From Anaerolineae bacterium (GTDB lineage: Bacteria > Chloroflexota > Anaerolineae > Anaerolineales > Anaerolineaceae), in contig JABLXK010000003.1 of NCBI GenBank assembly GCA_013178095.1, forward strand, positions 186,001 to 250,000: a stretch of DNA of 64,000 nt, in the 5' to 3' direction. Shown here one piece after another: positions 18,052 through 25,429 of the stretch. Position 1 is the first letter of the stretch; every line of letters starts with the position of its first letter. Below the pieces are notes generated by a model that was not told where the DNA came from, made no database searches, and saw nothing but the letters and a program-made list of their open reading frames with translations. A program made the translations under genes and the position numbers.

Positions 18052-18744
18052 ATGAAACATTTGCTTTTATTAGTTGAAGGAAAAAGAGCGGATCGACCAT
18101 CTTACATGTCCGGTTTGAGTAAGAAAGGTTTCGAAGTCGAATCGGTTGCCACCGGTTCGGCAGCATTAAAAAAGCTGGAGACTTTGGAGCCTAAAGCCGT
18201 CATTGTGGATGCCGCTTCCATGCGCACCTCCGGGACGCGCATCTGCAATTCCCTGCGCGCCACCCTTCCCACCATTCCGATTATTCTGGTCATCGCCGAA
18301 GAACAGACTGACGTTGACCCGGATTGCGCCGATGAGATCCTGCGGCTGCCCTTCACCATGCAAAAACTGCTCAATCGCCTGAAACCCTATATGTCCATGA
18401 ACCAGAACAAAAAACTGGTGGTGGGGACGATCGAGCTCGACCTCAAACAGCGCTGGGTGCATTGCGATGGAAAGCGCACGCGGCTGACCCCGCGGCTGTT
18501 CATCCTGATGGAAACTTTTATGCGCCGGCCGGGCGAGGTCTTGCTGCGCGATGAGTTATTTAAAAAATTGTGGGAAACCGATTATCTGGGCGATACCCGT
18601 TCACTGGACGTGCACATCAGTTGGCTGCGCCAGGCAATTGAGAAAGATCCGCGCCACCCGCGTTACATCAAGACCGAACGCGGCGTGGGTTACCGCCTGG
18701 AACTGGAAAAGCCCAAACGGCCTTCCAAGGGTGAACGAAGTTAG
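18052..18744 (+). CDS. Orphan OmpR/PhoB-type regulator with degenerate receiver domain
   Basis: A 230-residue two-domain protein. The C-terminal 100 residues are a clear OmpR/PhoB winged helix (LTPRLFILMETFM, RSLDVHISWLRQAIE, IKTERGVGYRLE). The N-terminal 110 residues have a receiver fold but lack the usual acidic pair (the first strand reads LLLLVEGKRADR) and have Leu for the conserved Lys (EILRLPF instead of a K-P motif). An Asp remains at the usual phosphorylation position (AVIVDAAS). Phosphorylation is therefore doubtful, and no kinase gene is adjacent. The ATG at 18052 begins the receiver fold; the frame is open to a TTG at 17986, but that segment looks non-coding. The target genes are unknown. 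Confidence 0.82.
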   Translation: MKHLLLLVEGKRADRPSYMSGLSKKGFEVESVATGSAALKKLETLEPKAVIVDAASMRTSGTRICNSLRATLPTIPIILVIAEEQTDVDPDCADEILRLPFTMQKLLNRLKPYMSMNQNKKLVVGTIELDLKQRWVHCDGKRTRLTPRLFILMETFMRRPGEVLLRDELFKKLWETDYLGDTRSLDVHISWLRQAIEKDPRHPRYIKTERGVGYRLELEKPKRPSKGERS

Positions 18745-18775
18745 TATATTGATTTATACTTGCTGTGGTGCATAG

Positions 18776-18799
18776 AGCGATTTGAGGTCGCTTTTTTTT
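18776..18799 (+). terminator. Intrinsic terminator after the winged-helix regulator
   Basis: A short stem AGCGA/TCGCT with a 7-base loop is followed by a run of eight T, 31 bases past the stop codon. Confidence 0.7.
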
Positions 18800-18806
18800 A
18801 TTTAAA

Positions 18807-18839
18807 CAGACCAGCCTGCCAATTTGGCAGGCTGGTCTG
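18807..18839 (-). terminator. Perfect 16-bp inverted repeat, probable terminator of the decarboxylase operon
   Basis: CAGACCAGCCTGCCAA and its exact reverse complement are separated by a single base. It lies 25 bases past the stop of the minus-strand beta subunit gene and between convergent operons, so a bidirectional terminator is likely, although the T-tract on the minus strand is weak. Confidence 0.6.
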
Positions 18840-18863
18840 CAAATAAATTAGGGAGAAAAATGC

Positions 18864-19991
18864 TTAATGAAGCGCTAGCACCAGCGTCAATAACAATCCG
18901 CCGGCAATCACGCTGCCCAACTGCCCGGCGGTATTGGCGCCCATGGCGTGCATCAGGATGAAGTTCTCAAAATCCTCTTCCTGCGCCATTTTGGCCGAAA
19001 GCCGGCCGGCCATGGGGAAGGCGCTGATACCGCAGGCGCCGATCAACGGATTGACCTTGCCCTTGGTCACAAAAGCCATTAACTTACCGAACAATAATCC
19101 CATGACCGTATCGAGCACAAAGGCTAACAAACCCAGCGCGAGAACTTGCAGGGTGGCCAGGTTCAGGAAGCTCTCCGCGGTCATCGTGCCGCCGATGGTC
19201 AATCCCAGGAACAGGGTGGCAATATTGATGATTTCATTCTGGGCGGATTTGTTCAAGCGGTCCACCACGCCCGATTCGCGCAGCAGGTTGCCCAGCATCA
19301 ACGCCGCAATCAGCGGGGCGGCGGTGGGCGCCAGGATGCTGATCACAATCGTGACCACAATCGGGAAAATGATCAAAGCTTTCTTGCTGACAGGTTTGGG
19401 GGCGTATTCCATGCGGATGCGCCGTTCTTTTTTGGTAGTCATCAGCTTCATGACCGGCGGCTGGATGATGGGAATCAGGCTCATGTACGAATATGCCGCC
19501 ACCGCAATGGGCGCCAGCATGTGGGGAGCCAGTTTCCCGGCCACGTAGATGGCGGTCGGCCCGTCGATAGCGCCGATCACGCCGATGGAGGCGGCTTCAT
19601 TCAGGTTGAATCCCAACAGGGTGGCCAGGATCAGCGTGCCATAAATGCCGAATTGCCCGGCGGCGCCCAGCAGCGCCATCTGCGGCATGGCCAGCAGCGG
19701 GCTGAAATCGATCATGCCGCCCACACCGATAAAGATCAGCAACGGAAAAAGTTCGGATTGGATGCCGGCGCGGTACAGCACGGAGAGGAAACCCTCGCCG
19801 TCGGCCGAAGCGGCCATGCCCAGGTTGGCCAGAATGCAGCCAAACCCAATCGGCAACAGTAAAACCGGTTCGTATTCCCGGGCAATAGCCAGATAGATCA
19901 GGACCAAACCCACCCCGATCATGATCAGGTTCCCCCCATGCAGGATCAGAAAATCCTGGCTGAAATAGGTCCACAATGCACTGAAATTCAT
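18864..19991 (-). CDS. mmdB: Sodium-pumping decarboxylase beta subunit (methylmalonyl-CoA decarboxylase type)
   Basis: A 375-residue membrane protein with about nine to eleven transmembrane segments, the sodium channel and carboxybiotin decarboxylase subunit of the OadB/MmdB/GcdB family. GVIGAIDGPTAIYVA holds the conserved Asp of the intramembrane region that binds sodium, and the GACGISAFPMAGR segment near the C-terminus is the other signature region. It couples decarboxylation of carboxybiotin to sodium export. The ATG overlaps the biotin-carrier stop by four bases. It is slightly shorter than some homologues (about 380-430), with no sign of truncation. The substrate is set by the alpha subunit. 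Confidence 0.93.
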   Translation of the reverse strand: MNFSALWTYFSQDFLILHGGNLIMIGVGLVLIYLAIAREYEPVLLLPIGFGCILANLGMAASADGEGFLSVLYRAGIQSELFPLLIFIGVGGMIDFSPLLAMPQMALLGAAGQFGIYGTLILATLLGFNLNEAASIGVIGAIDGPTAIYVAGKLAPHMLAPIAVAAYSYMSLIPIIQPPVMKLMTTKKERRIRMEYAPKPVSKKALIIFPIVVTIVISILAPTAAPLIAALMLGNLLRESGVVDRLNKSAQNEIINIATLFLGLTIGGTMTAESFLNLATLQVLALGLLAFVLDTVMGLLFGKLMAFVTKGKVNPLIGACGISAFPMAGRLSAKMAQEEDFENFILMHAMGANTAGQLGSVIAGGLLLTLVLALH

Positions 19992-20437
19992 GGTTGCGAT
20001 GCCTTTTGATTGAGTTCCATTAACAGCTTGCCCTGCTGGACTTGTTCGCCGACGGAGATGTGGATCTTTTCAATCCTCCCGGCATGGCTGGCGCGAATGG
20101 AATTTTTCATCTTCATGGCTTCCAGTACGCATAACTCCTGTCCGAATTCAACCGCATCACCTGCTTTTACTTTGATCTCCACAATCACGCCCGGAATCGG
20201 CGCGCTGACCGCGCCGGTATTTCCGGCGGAGACTGCGGCTGATTGCGGATAAGCGCTCTTGATGACGGCAGGAGAAGGAGCGGCAGGCGTTTGTACTTGA
20301 GGAACTGGGGCGGCTGTGTTTTCTTCAGGCCATACTTCAAACGGTTCGCCGTCGACCTCAACCGCAACGGGGCGGGTGCGAAGGTCGCCAACTTGAACTG
20401 TGTAGGTTTTATCCTGAATCTTGACGGTGATTTTCAT
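19988..20437 (-). CDS. mmdC: Biotin carboxyl carrier subunit
   Basis: A 149-residue biotin acceptor protein. The C-terminal 70 residues form the biotinyl domain, with the target Lys109 in VLEAMKMKN. A Pro/Ala-rich flexible linker (about residues 40-78) separates it from a small N-terminal domain (MKITVKIQDKTYTVQVGDL). It carries CO2 as carboxybiotin from the carboxyltransferase to the membrane beta subunit. It overlaps both neighbours by four bases (ATGA), as expected for a tightly coupled operon. Confidence 0.93.
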   Translation of the reverse strand: MKITVKIQDKTYTVQVGDLRTRPVAVEVDGEPFEVWPEENTAAPVPQVQTPAAPSPAVIKSAYPQSAAVSAGNTGAVSAPIPGVIVEIKVKAGDAVEFGQELCVLEAMKMKNSIRASHAGRIEKIHISVGEQVQQGKLLMELNQKASQP

Positions 20438-20772
20438 GCTGCTCCCTTTTTTCTGTGTGTGATTAATCTGGATGATTCAATCTGGCGGCTGCGGCCTGCG
20501 CTCAGCCAGGGGCTGAGGCGGAGGCCATCAGAGGGCGAAGCGCCTGAAAAGGTTGCCTTTTGCATGGCGATCGCTACAGATACCGCAGCCGCGGCAGCTT
20601 TCATTTCAGATTCCGGGCGGCAGGCCTCTTCCTGGAGGACTGGGCCAGCCTTAACCGGTGCCTCCTTTTCTGCAGTCAATCGCACCAGGATGTCCATCAA
20701 TCCCCATAACAGGATCAATCCCACGAAAACCATACCGCCGCCAATCAAGCTGATCAATAAGGCATTATTCAT
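20434..20772 (-). CDS. mmdD: Small membrane anchor subunit (OadG/MmdD-like)
   Basis: A 112-residue protein with one transmembrane helix near the N-terminus (about residues 5-27, LLISLIGGGMVFVGLILLWG) and a hydrophilic C-terminal part, the pattern of OadG/MmdD subunits that hold the alpha subunit to the membrane complex. Sequence conservation in this family is low, so the call rests on topology and on position between the alpha and biotin-carrier genes. The last 40 residues are rich in Ser, Arg and Gly and show no recognisable motif. Confidence 0.75.
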   Translation of the reverse strand: MNNALLISLIGGGMVFVGLILLWGLMDILVRLTAEKEAPVKAGPVLQEEACRPESEMKAAAAAVSVAIAMQKATFSGASPSDGLRLSPWLSAGRSRQIESSRLITHRKKGAA

Positions 20773-20784
20773 TGGATCGCCTTT

Positions 20785-22338
20785 CTATACCGGCGGATTG
20801 CCATGTTTGCGCGCCGGATTCTGGACCTGTTTATCCTTGATAATTTCGAGCGCTCTGATGATCTTCATACGGGTTTCGGAGGGCAGGATGATTTCATCGC
20901 AAAAACCGGCGTTGGCTGCCGCGTATGGATTCAGGTATTTCTCTTTGTATTCCTGAATGACCCTTTCCCGTTCCGCATCCGGGTTTTCCGCGTTCTGGAT
21001 GCGCCTGGTGTGCAAAACACTGGCGGCGCCTTCAGCGCCCATCACGGCAATTTCGGCTGTGGGCCAGGCGTATGTAACATCGGTGCCGAGATATTTGCTG
21101 CTCATCACGATGTACGCGCCGCCGTAGGCTTTGCGCGTCACCACGCTCACCTTGGGCACGCTGGCTTCGGAATAAGCGAACAGTACCTTGGCGCCGTGGC
21201 GGATGATGCCACGGTGCTCCTGCTGGACTCCCGGCAGAAAGCCGGGCGAGTCCACGAAGGTCACCAGGGGGATGTTGAAGCAATCGCAGAAACGCACGAA
21301 GCGGCAGATTTTATCGGAGGCGTCGATATCGATCACGCCGGCCATCGCGCTGGGTTCTTGCGCTACTATGCCGACCGGATTGCCGTTCATGCGCGCCAGC
21401 CCGATGATGGCATTGGGGGCGAAAACCGGCTGCAGTTCCAGGAAAGAATCGCGGTCGACCACGCGCTGGATGATCTCATGCATGCTGTAGGGCTGCGTTT
21501 CCTCTTCCGGGATGATCGTATCCAGAACAGCATCCATGCGGAAAGGCTCGTCCGCGGGTGGGTACGAGGGCGGGTTATCCATGTTGTTGCCGGGCAGGTA
21601 ACCAACGAGCGCGCGGCAGAGCGCCAGCGTTTCATGCTCGTCGCGGGCTGTCAGGCTGGCCACGCCGCTGGTTGCCAGGTGCACCTGCGCGCCGCCCAGG
21701 CTTTCAAAATCCACTTCCTCCCCGGTGATGGTCTTGATCACGCTGGGTCCGGTGATGAACATATAGGATTGCTTTTCTACCATCAAAATGAAATCCGTCA
21801 GGGCGGGGGAGTAAGCCGCGCCGCCGGCGCAGGGGCCCATGATGATACTGATCTGGGGCACTACACCGGAATAAAGCGCATTGCGGCGGAAGATCTCGGC
21901 GTAACCGCCCAGGCTGTGGATGCCCTCCTGGATGCGCGCGCCGCCGGAATCGATCAGGCCGATGATGGGCGCGCCGTTTTGTACGGCCAGGTCCATCACG
22001 CGGCAGATCTTATGGCTTTGCATCTCGCCCAATGAACCGCCGTTGGCGGTGAAATCCTGCGCATAAACAAAAACCGGGCGTCCGTCGATTTTGCCGTAAC
22101 CGGTTACCACCCCATCACCCAGGATGCGGCTTTGCGGATCATCCGTCATATCATTGCGCTGGAGGACAAAAGGCTCGAGCTCCTGGAAAGAAGAAATATC
22201 AAGCAATTCCCCCAGGCGCTCGCGGGCGGTTAACTTGCCTTTCTCGTGCTGTTTGGCAATACGTTCCTCGCCGCCGCCGAGCAAAGATAATTTTCGGAAC
22301 TTTTTCAAATCATCATTCTTTGATTGCGTTGAGCTCAT
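20785..22338 (-). CDS. mmdA: Methylmalonyl-CoA decarboxylase alpha (carboxyltransferase) subunit
   Basis: A 517-residue biotin-dependent carboxyltransferase with the paired crotonase-like halves. It transfers the carboxyl of a CoA thioester, most likely (S)-methylmalonyl-CoA, to biotin. The N-terminus (GKLTARERLGELLD) is typical of methylmalonyl/propionyl-CoA carboxyltransferases. GGARIQEGIHSLGGYAEIF and MGPCAGGAAYSPALTDF form the first oxyanion region, and FVDSPGFLPGVQQEH and RKAYGGAYIVMSSK the second. With the beta, biotin and anchor genes following on the same strand, the set makes a complete sodium-pumping decarboxylase that would yield propionyl-CoA and a sodium gradient. A propionyl-CoA carboxylase role is less likely because no biotin carboxylase gene is present. 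Confidence 0.9.
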   Translation of the reverse strand: MSSTQSKNDDLKKFRKLSLLGGGEERIAKQHEKGKLTARERLGELLDISSFQELEPFVLQRNDMTDDPQSRILGDGVVTGYGKIDGRPVFVYAQDFTANGGSLGEMQSHKICRVMDLAVQNGAPIIGLIDSGGARIQEGIHSLGGYAEIFRRNALYSGVVPQISIIMGPCAGGAAYSPALTDFILMVEKQSYMFITGPSVIKTITGEEVDFESLGGAQVHLATSGVASLTARDEHETLALCRALVGYLPGNNMDNPPSYPPADEPFRMDAVLDTIIPEEETQPYSMHEIIQRVVDRDSFLELQPVFAPNAIIGLARMNGNPVGIVAQEPSAMAGVIDIDASDKICRFVRFCDCFNIPLVTFVDSPGFLPGVQQEHRGIIRHGAKVLFAYSEASVPKVSVVTRKAYGGAYIVMSSKYLGTDVTYAWPTAEIAVMGAEGAASVLHTRRIQNAENPDAERERVIQEYKEKYLNPYAAANAGFCDEIILPSETRMKIIRALEIIKDKQVQNPARKHGNPPV

Positions 22339-22391
22339 AAATTCATCCTGTGTTTTTATTATTTTAATCCCGCAGTTTGTTCAAAAAGTCA

Positions 22392-22446
22392 TTGACATTC
22401 GTATTGAATTATTGTAATATGTGATATGTAATATATCACATATTAC
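22392..22446 (+). promoter_or_regulatory. Promoter overlapped by a perfect inverted-repeat operator (GntR autoregulation)
   Basis: TTGACA (22392-22397), a 17-base spacer and TAATAT (22415-22420) make a near-consensus sigma-70 promoter. A perfect 14-bp inverted repeat, GTAATATGTGATAT and its reverse complement with a 5-base spacer (22414-22446), covers the -10 box and the start site. The GntR gene begins 26 bases downstream, so repression by its own product, and control of the downstream cluster, is likely. Confidence 0.75.
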
Positions 22447-22472
22447 ATAGATTTGAAAGAAACGAGACTAAT

Positions 22473-23144
22473 ATGGAAAAAGCCCCAAAAAGCAAACCAG
22501 CCGCGTTGACCGATTGGACCTACCAATACCTGAAAAAAAGCATCCTGAACCTGGATTTTCACCCCGGGCAACAGCTCCATATTGAGGATTTCACTGAAAA
22601 GTTGGAAGTCAGCCGCACACCGGTGCGCGAAGCCTTCTTGCGGCTGGCTACCGAGGGACTGATTGAGGTCCGCCCGCGGGTGGGCTACTTCGTGTCCACC
22701 ATCACCGAGCAGGACATTTACGATCTGTTCGAGGCGCGCGAGATTGTGGAAACGCGCGCTGCCCGCCAGGCTGCCAAGGCGCTTACCGATGAGGATCTGG
22801 AAAATATCAAGACAATCATGGAAGAATCCCAAAAAGCGGTCAGAGCAGGAGATTTTGACCGATTCCTGGAATTTGAAGTTCGGTTCCATGAATATATCAA
22901 GAAACATATCACCAACAAACGGTTGATCGCGTTTATGGATAGCCTGAACGATTTAACCTACCGGGAACGCGTTTTATCCACCCGTTCAGTTGAAAATGTG
23001 GAAAAAACGATCATCGAGCACAATTGCATCGTTGAAGCGCTTCTGCAGCGTGATGAGAAAAAAGCGGAAGAATGCATGGCGAAGCATCTTGAAAATGTTC
23101 GCGAAAGACTGATCGCGCTTATTCAAAAAAATCCAAATCTATAA
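22473..23144 (+). CDS. GntR-family transcriptional regulator (FadR/FCD subfamily)
   Basis: A 223-residue regulator with an N-terminal winged helix (about residues 12-75; VSRTPVREAFLRLATEGL is the recognition-helix region) and a C-terminal all-helical FCD ligand domain (about 85-215), which often binds a carboxylic acid through a metal. It is the first gene of a long rightward run for a sugar or cyclitol pathway and has an inverted repeat over its own promoter. The ligand is presumably a pathway intermediate such as a keto-hexuronate; that is inference from FCD-domain regulators of hexuronate genes. Confidence 0.92.
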   Translation: MEKAPKSKPAALTDWTYQYLKKSILNLDFHPGQQLHIEDFTEKLEVSRTPVREAFLRLATEGLIEVRPRVGYFVSTITEQDIYDLFEAREIVETRAARQAAKALTDEDLENIKTIMEESQKAVRAGDFDRFLEFEVRFHEYIKKHITNKRLIAFMDSLNDLTYRERVLSTRSVENVEKTIIEHNCIVEALLQRDEKKAEECMAKHLENVRERLIALIQKNPNL

Positions 23145-23163
23145 AACAAAGGAGAAAGCAATT

Positions 23164-24132
23164 ATGAGCAAGTGGCAGTTGCCCCCGGAAGGCGGGCACA
23201 TGGATCGCCCAACGGGCATCTACCTGCAAACGATGACCGGCAAAGAAGTGCAAGCCCGTCTGGAAAAGAATGATCTCATCATTATTCCCATCGGCAGCAC
23301 CGAAGCGCACGGTCCGCATGCCTGCAGCGGCGAGGATACTTTCCTCGTAACGCGCATGGCCGAAGCAGTCGCGCAGAAAACCGGCTGCACGGTGGCCGAA
23401 CCGATCTGGTACGGTTCTCACCCTTACCATCACCTGGGGATGCCTGGGACGATTGTGGTCCCTGAAGAGACCTTCGCGGCCAATCTGCGCGCGGTCATGG
23501 CGGGTTTCTGGAACGCTGGTTTCCGCAAGCAGATCCTGTTCAACGGGCACGGCCAGGATTATGTCATCCCCATGGCCATGCACCAGTTCGGCAAAAAATA
23601 TCAGGTTCCCATGCTCCTGATCAACGTCAATTACTGGTTCACCATCAAAGAACACATTCGCGACAAAGCGCATGGCGGGCCTTTTGAAACTCCCTTCGTA
23701 CACGGCGATGAAGTTGAAACCTCATTCTCCATGGCGCTCTTCCCCGAGATGATCCACATGGAAGACGCGGTCGACACCAAAGGCCAGAGCCTCTTCCCGC
23801 CCGGTCACATTGACCTCTCCGGTTCTGCCTACAACCTGCCGATCCCCTTCTGGCAGCACGTGGGCGCCTCCACCATCGAGCCAGTGGCCACCCCCGAGGG
23901 TGTGGTCGGCAGCGCCACGCTGGCCGATCCTGCCAAAGCCATTGGCGGCGTTTCCGCCGTGTTGGATTACATGGAAAAACTGGTCAACGATATCATGGCC
24001 ATGTATCCCGCCGGGAAGCTGCCCCCTGTTGATAAAGTGACCCAACGTTCCAAGGAGGAAATTGAAGCCTTGTTGAAGGGGCCCTTTGAAAAGGACGGCA
24101 AACATCTTTATACCGTAGCGTATCCACCCTAA
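23164..24132 (+). CDS. Creatininase-family hydrolase, probable 3-dehydro-scyllo-inosose hydrolase (IolN-like)
   Basis: A 322-residue creatininase-fold metal hydrolase. IPIGSTEAHGPHACSGEDT (residues 41-59) gives the expected metal ligands Glu47, His49 and Asp58, and FNGHGQD supplies a further His. The N-terminus and the WYGSHPYHHLGMPGT block agree, as far as I can recall, with IolN of the Thermotoga inositol pathway, which opens the ring of a diketo-inositol to 5-keto-L-gluconate. The adjacent IolM-like dehydrogenase and later IolO-like epimerase support this over creatinine hydrolysis. A GGAG Shine-Dalgarno precedes the ATG, and the gene begins 19 bases after the GntR stop. Confidence 0.75.
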   Translation: MSKWQLPPEGGHMDRPTGIYLQTMTGKEVQARLEKNDLIIIPIGSTEAHGPHACSGEDTFLVTRMAEAVAQKTGCTVAEPIWYGSHPYHHLGMPGTIVVPEETFAANLRAVMAGFWNAGFRKQILFNGHGQDYVIPMAMHQFGKKYQVPMLLINVNYWFTIKEHIRDKAHGGPFETPFVHGDEVETSFSMALFPEMIHMEDAVDTKGQSLFPPGHIDLSGSAYNLPIPFWQHVGASTIEPVATPEGVVGSATLADPAKAIGGVSAVLDYMEKLVNDIMAMYPAGKLPPVDKVTQRSKEEIEALLKGPFEKDGKHLYTVAYPP

Positions 24133-24149
24133 ATCGGCAACATTCATAA

Positions 24150-24180
24150 CCGGGGACCAGGCATTCCGCCTGATCCCCGG
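24150..24180 (+). terminator. Intergenic hairpin between hydrolase and dehydrogenase genes
   Basis: CCGGGGACCAGGC pairs with GCCTGATCCCCGG with one mismatch. There is no strong T-tract directly after it, so it may be an mRNA-stabilising or attenuating hairpin rather than a full terminator. Confidence 0.45.
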
Positions 24181-24218
24181 TCTGTTCACTGGACTAATTT
24201 TATTTATTGGAGTTTGAA

Positions 24219-25394
24219 ATGAGCAATGACATTGCAACAAAGAACAAGGGAATGAAAGTTGGCGCAGCGGTGATGGTTGCGCCGGGAAAATTGGAATACC
24301 AGGAACTGCCTTATCCGGATCATCTGGAACCGGGCGCCATGATCGTGAAAATGGAAATGTCCGGAATCTGCGGCACCGATAAACATGCTTTTAAAGGAGA
24401 AACCACACTTTACGGAGGCACGGAAGCCGAGCAGGACATGGTTTTCCCGACAGTGCACGGGCACGAAAATTCCGGCATTGTGGTTGAGATGAACGGCGAT
24501 AACATCGAATACAGCGGCAAGCCCCTCAAGGTGGGCGATCGCGTGACCAACTGCCCCAATGTGATCTGCGGGGAATGCTGGTACTGCCGCAGCGTGCACG
24601 GCTATCCGTATTGCTCGAACCACCAGGGCATCGGCATGACCTATTATGCTGACCGCTTCCCCTACATTGTCGGTGGTTGGGCGGAATATATGTACCTGCC
24701 GCCCAAGGCCTGGGTTTACAAGGTCCCCGAATACATCCCGGTGGAATATTCCTGCATGTCCGAGTTGTTTGTGGTGACAGCGCTGTTGGACCGCGCCAAG
24801 GAATACGCGGCTTACGCCGGCAAGGGCTTCCATTTCGGCGACACGGTAGTGGTGCAGGGCGCCGGCCCGATCGGCATGCTGATGGTCGCCAAGGCGCGCA
24901 TGTTGGGCGCCGGCAAAATCATCGCCCTGGATGGCTTTGACAAGAAACTGGAACTGGCGAAAGAGTTCAGCGCCGACGTGACGATTAATATCAAGGATAT
25001 GCCGGATAAGGATTTGGTGGAAGCTATTCGCGCTGAGACCGAAGGACGCGGCGCAGATGTGGTGGTCGAAACCGTTGGCCGCCCGGAGGTGGTGCGGGTC
25101 GGACTGGAAATGCTGCGCCGCGGCGGAACCTACCTGGAAACCGGCAACTTTGCGGATACCGGCGAAGTATCCCTCAATGTGCATCGCCACATTGCCGCCA
25201 AGAACGTGCTGATCTATGGCAACACCAACCATCCGCACGACGGTTACTATGCCGCTTTCGACATGATGTGGCGCAACCGCGATCGCTTCCCGATTGAGAA
25301 ACTCATCACGCACCGTTTCAAACTGGAACAGGCTCAGGAAGCCATGCAGAAATCGTTTGAAGAGGATGCCCTGAAGGTAGTTTTTGAAATGTAG
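24219..25394 (+). CDS. Zinc-dependent dehydrogenase, probable scyllo-inosose 3-dehydrogenase (IolM-like)
   Basis: A 391-residue medium-chain dehydrogenase. Catalytic zinc ligands are predicted at Cys51 (ICGTDKH), His82 and Glu83 (HGHENSG), and a structural zinc site at the Cys cluster 117-132. The Rossmann motif GAGPIGMLMVAK is followed by ALD, so NAD is the likely cofactor. The ATG at 24219 was chosen because GGAG lies six bases before it; an in-frame TTG at 24207 overlaps that site. Next to the IolN-like hydrolase, the likely reaction is oxidation of scyllo-inosose to the diketo-inositol, as in the Thermotoga IolM step. A sorbitol or threonine dehydrogenase role cannot be excluded from sequence alone. 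Confidence 0.75.
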   Translation: MSNDIATKNKGMKVGAAVMVAPGKLEYQELPYPDHLEPGAMIVKMEMSGICGTDKHAFKGETTLYGGTEAEQDMVFPTVHGHENSGIVVEMNGDNIEYSGKPLKVGDRVTNCPNVICGECWYCRSVHGYPYCSNHQGIGMTYYADRFPYIVGGWAEYMYLPPKAWVYKVPEYIPVEYSCMSELFVVTALLDRAKEYAAYAGKGFHFGDTVVVQGAGPIGMLMVAKARMLGAGKIIALDGFDKKLELAKEFSADVTINIKDMPDKDLVEAIRAETEGRGADVVVETVGRPEVVRVGLEMLRRGGTYLETGNFADTGEVSLNVHRHIAAKNVLIYGNTNHPHDGYYAAFDMMWRNRDRFPIEKLITHRFKLEQAQEAMQKSFEEDALKVVFEM

Positions 25395-25429
25395 GTTGTG
25401 ATTCACCAGGGAAGAGGAGTATTTGGCAT

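Noticed and set aside
20803..22035. A 410-codon plus-strand open frame
   Set aside because: It is antisense to the carboxyltransferase gene, lacks motifs and a ribosome site, and is His/Gly/Ala-rich in the way shadow frames are.
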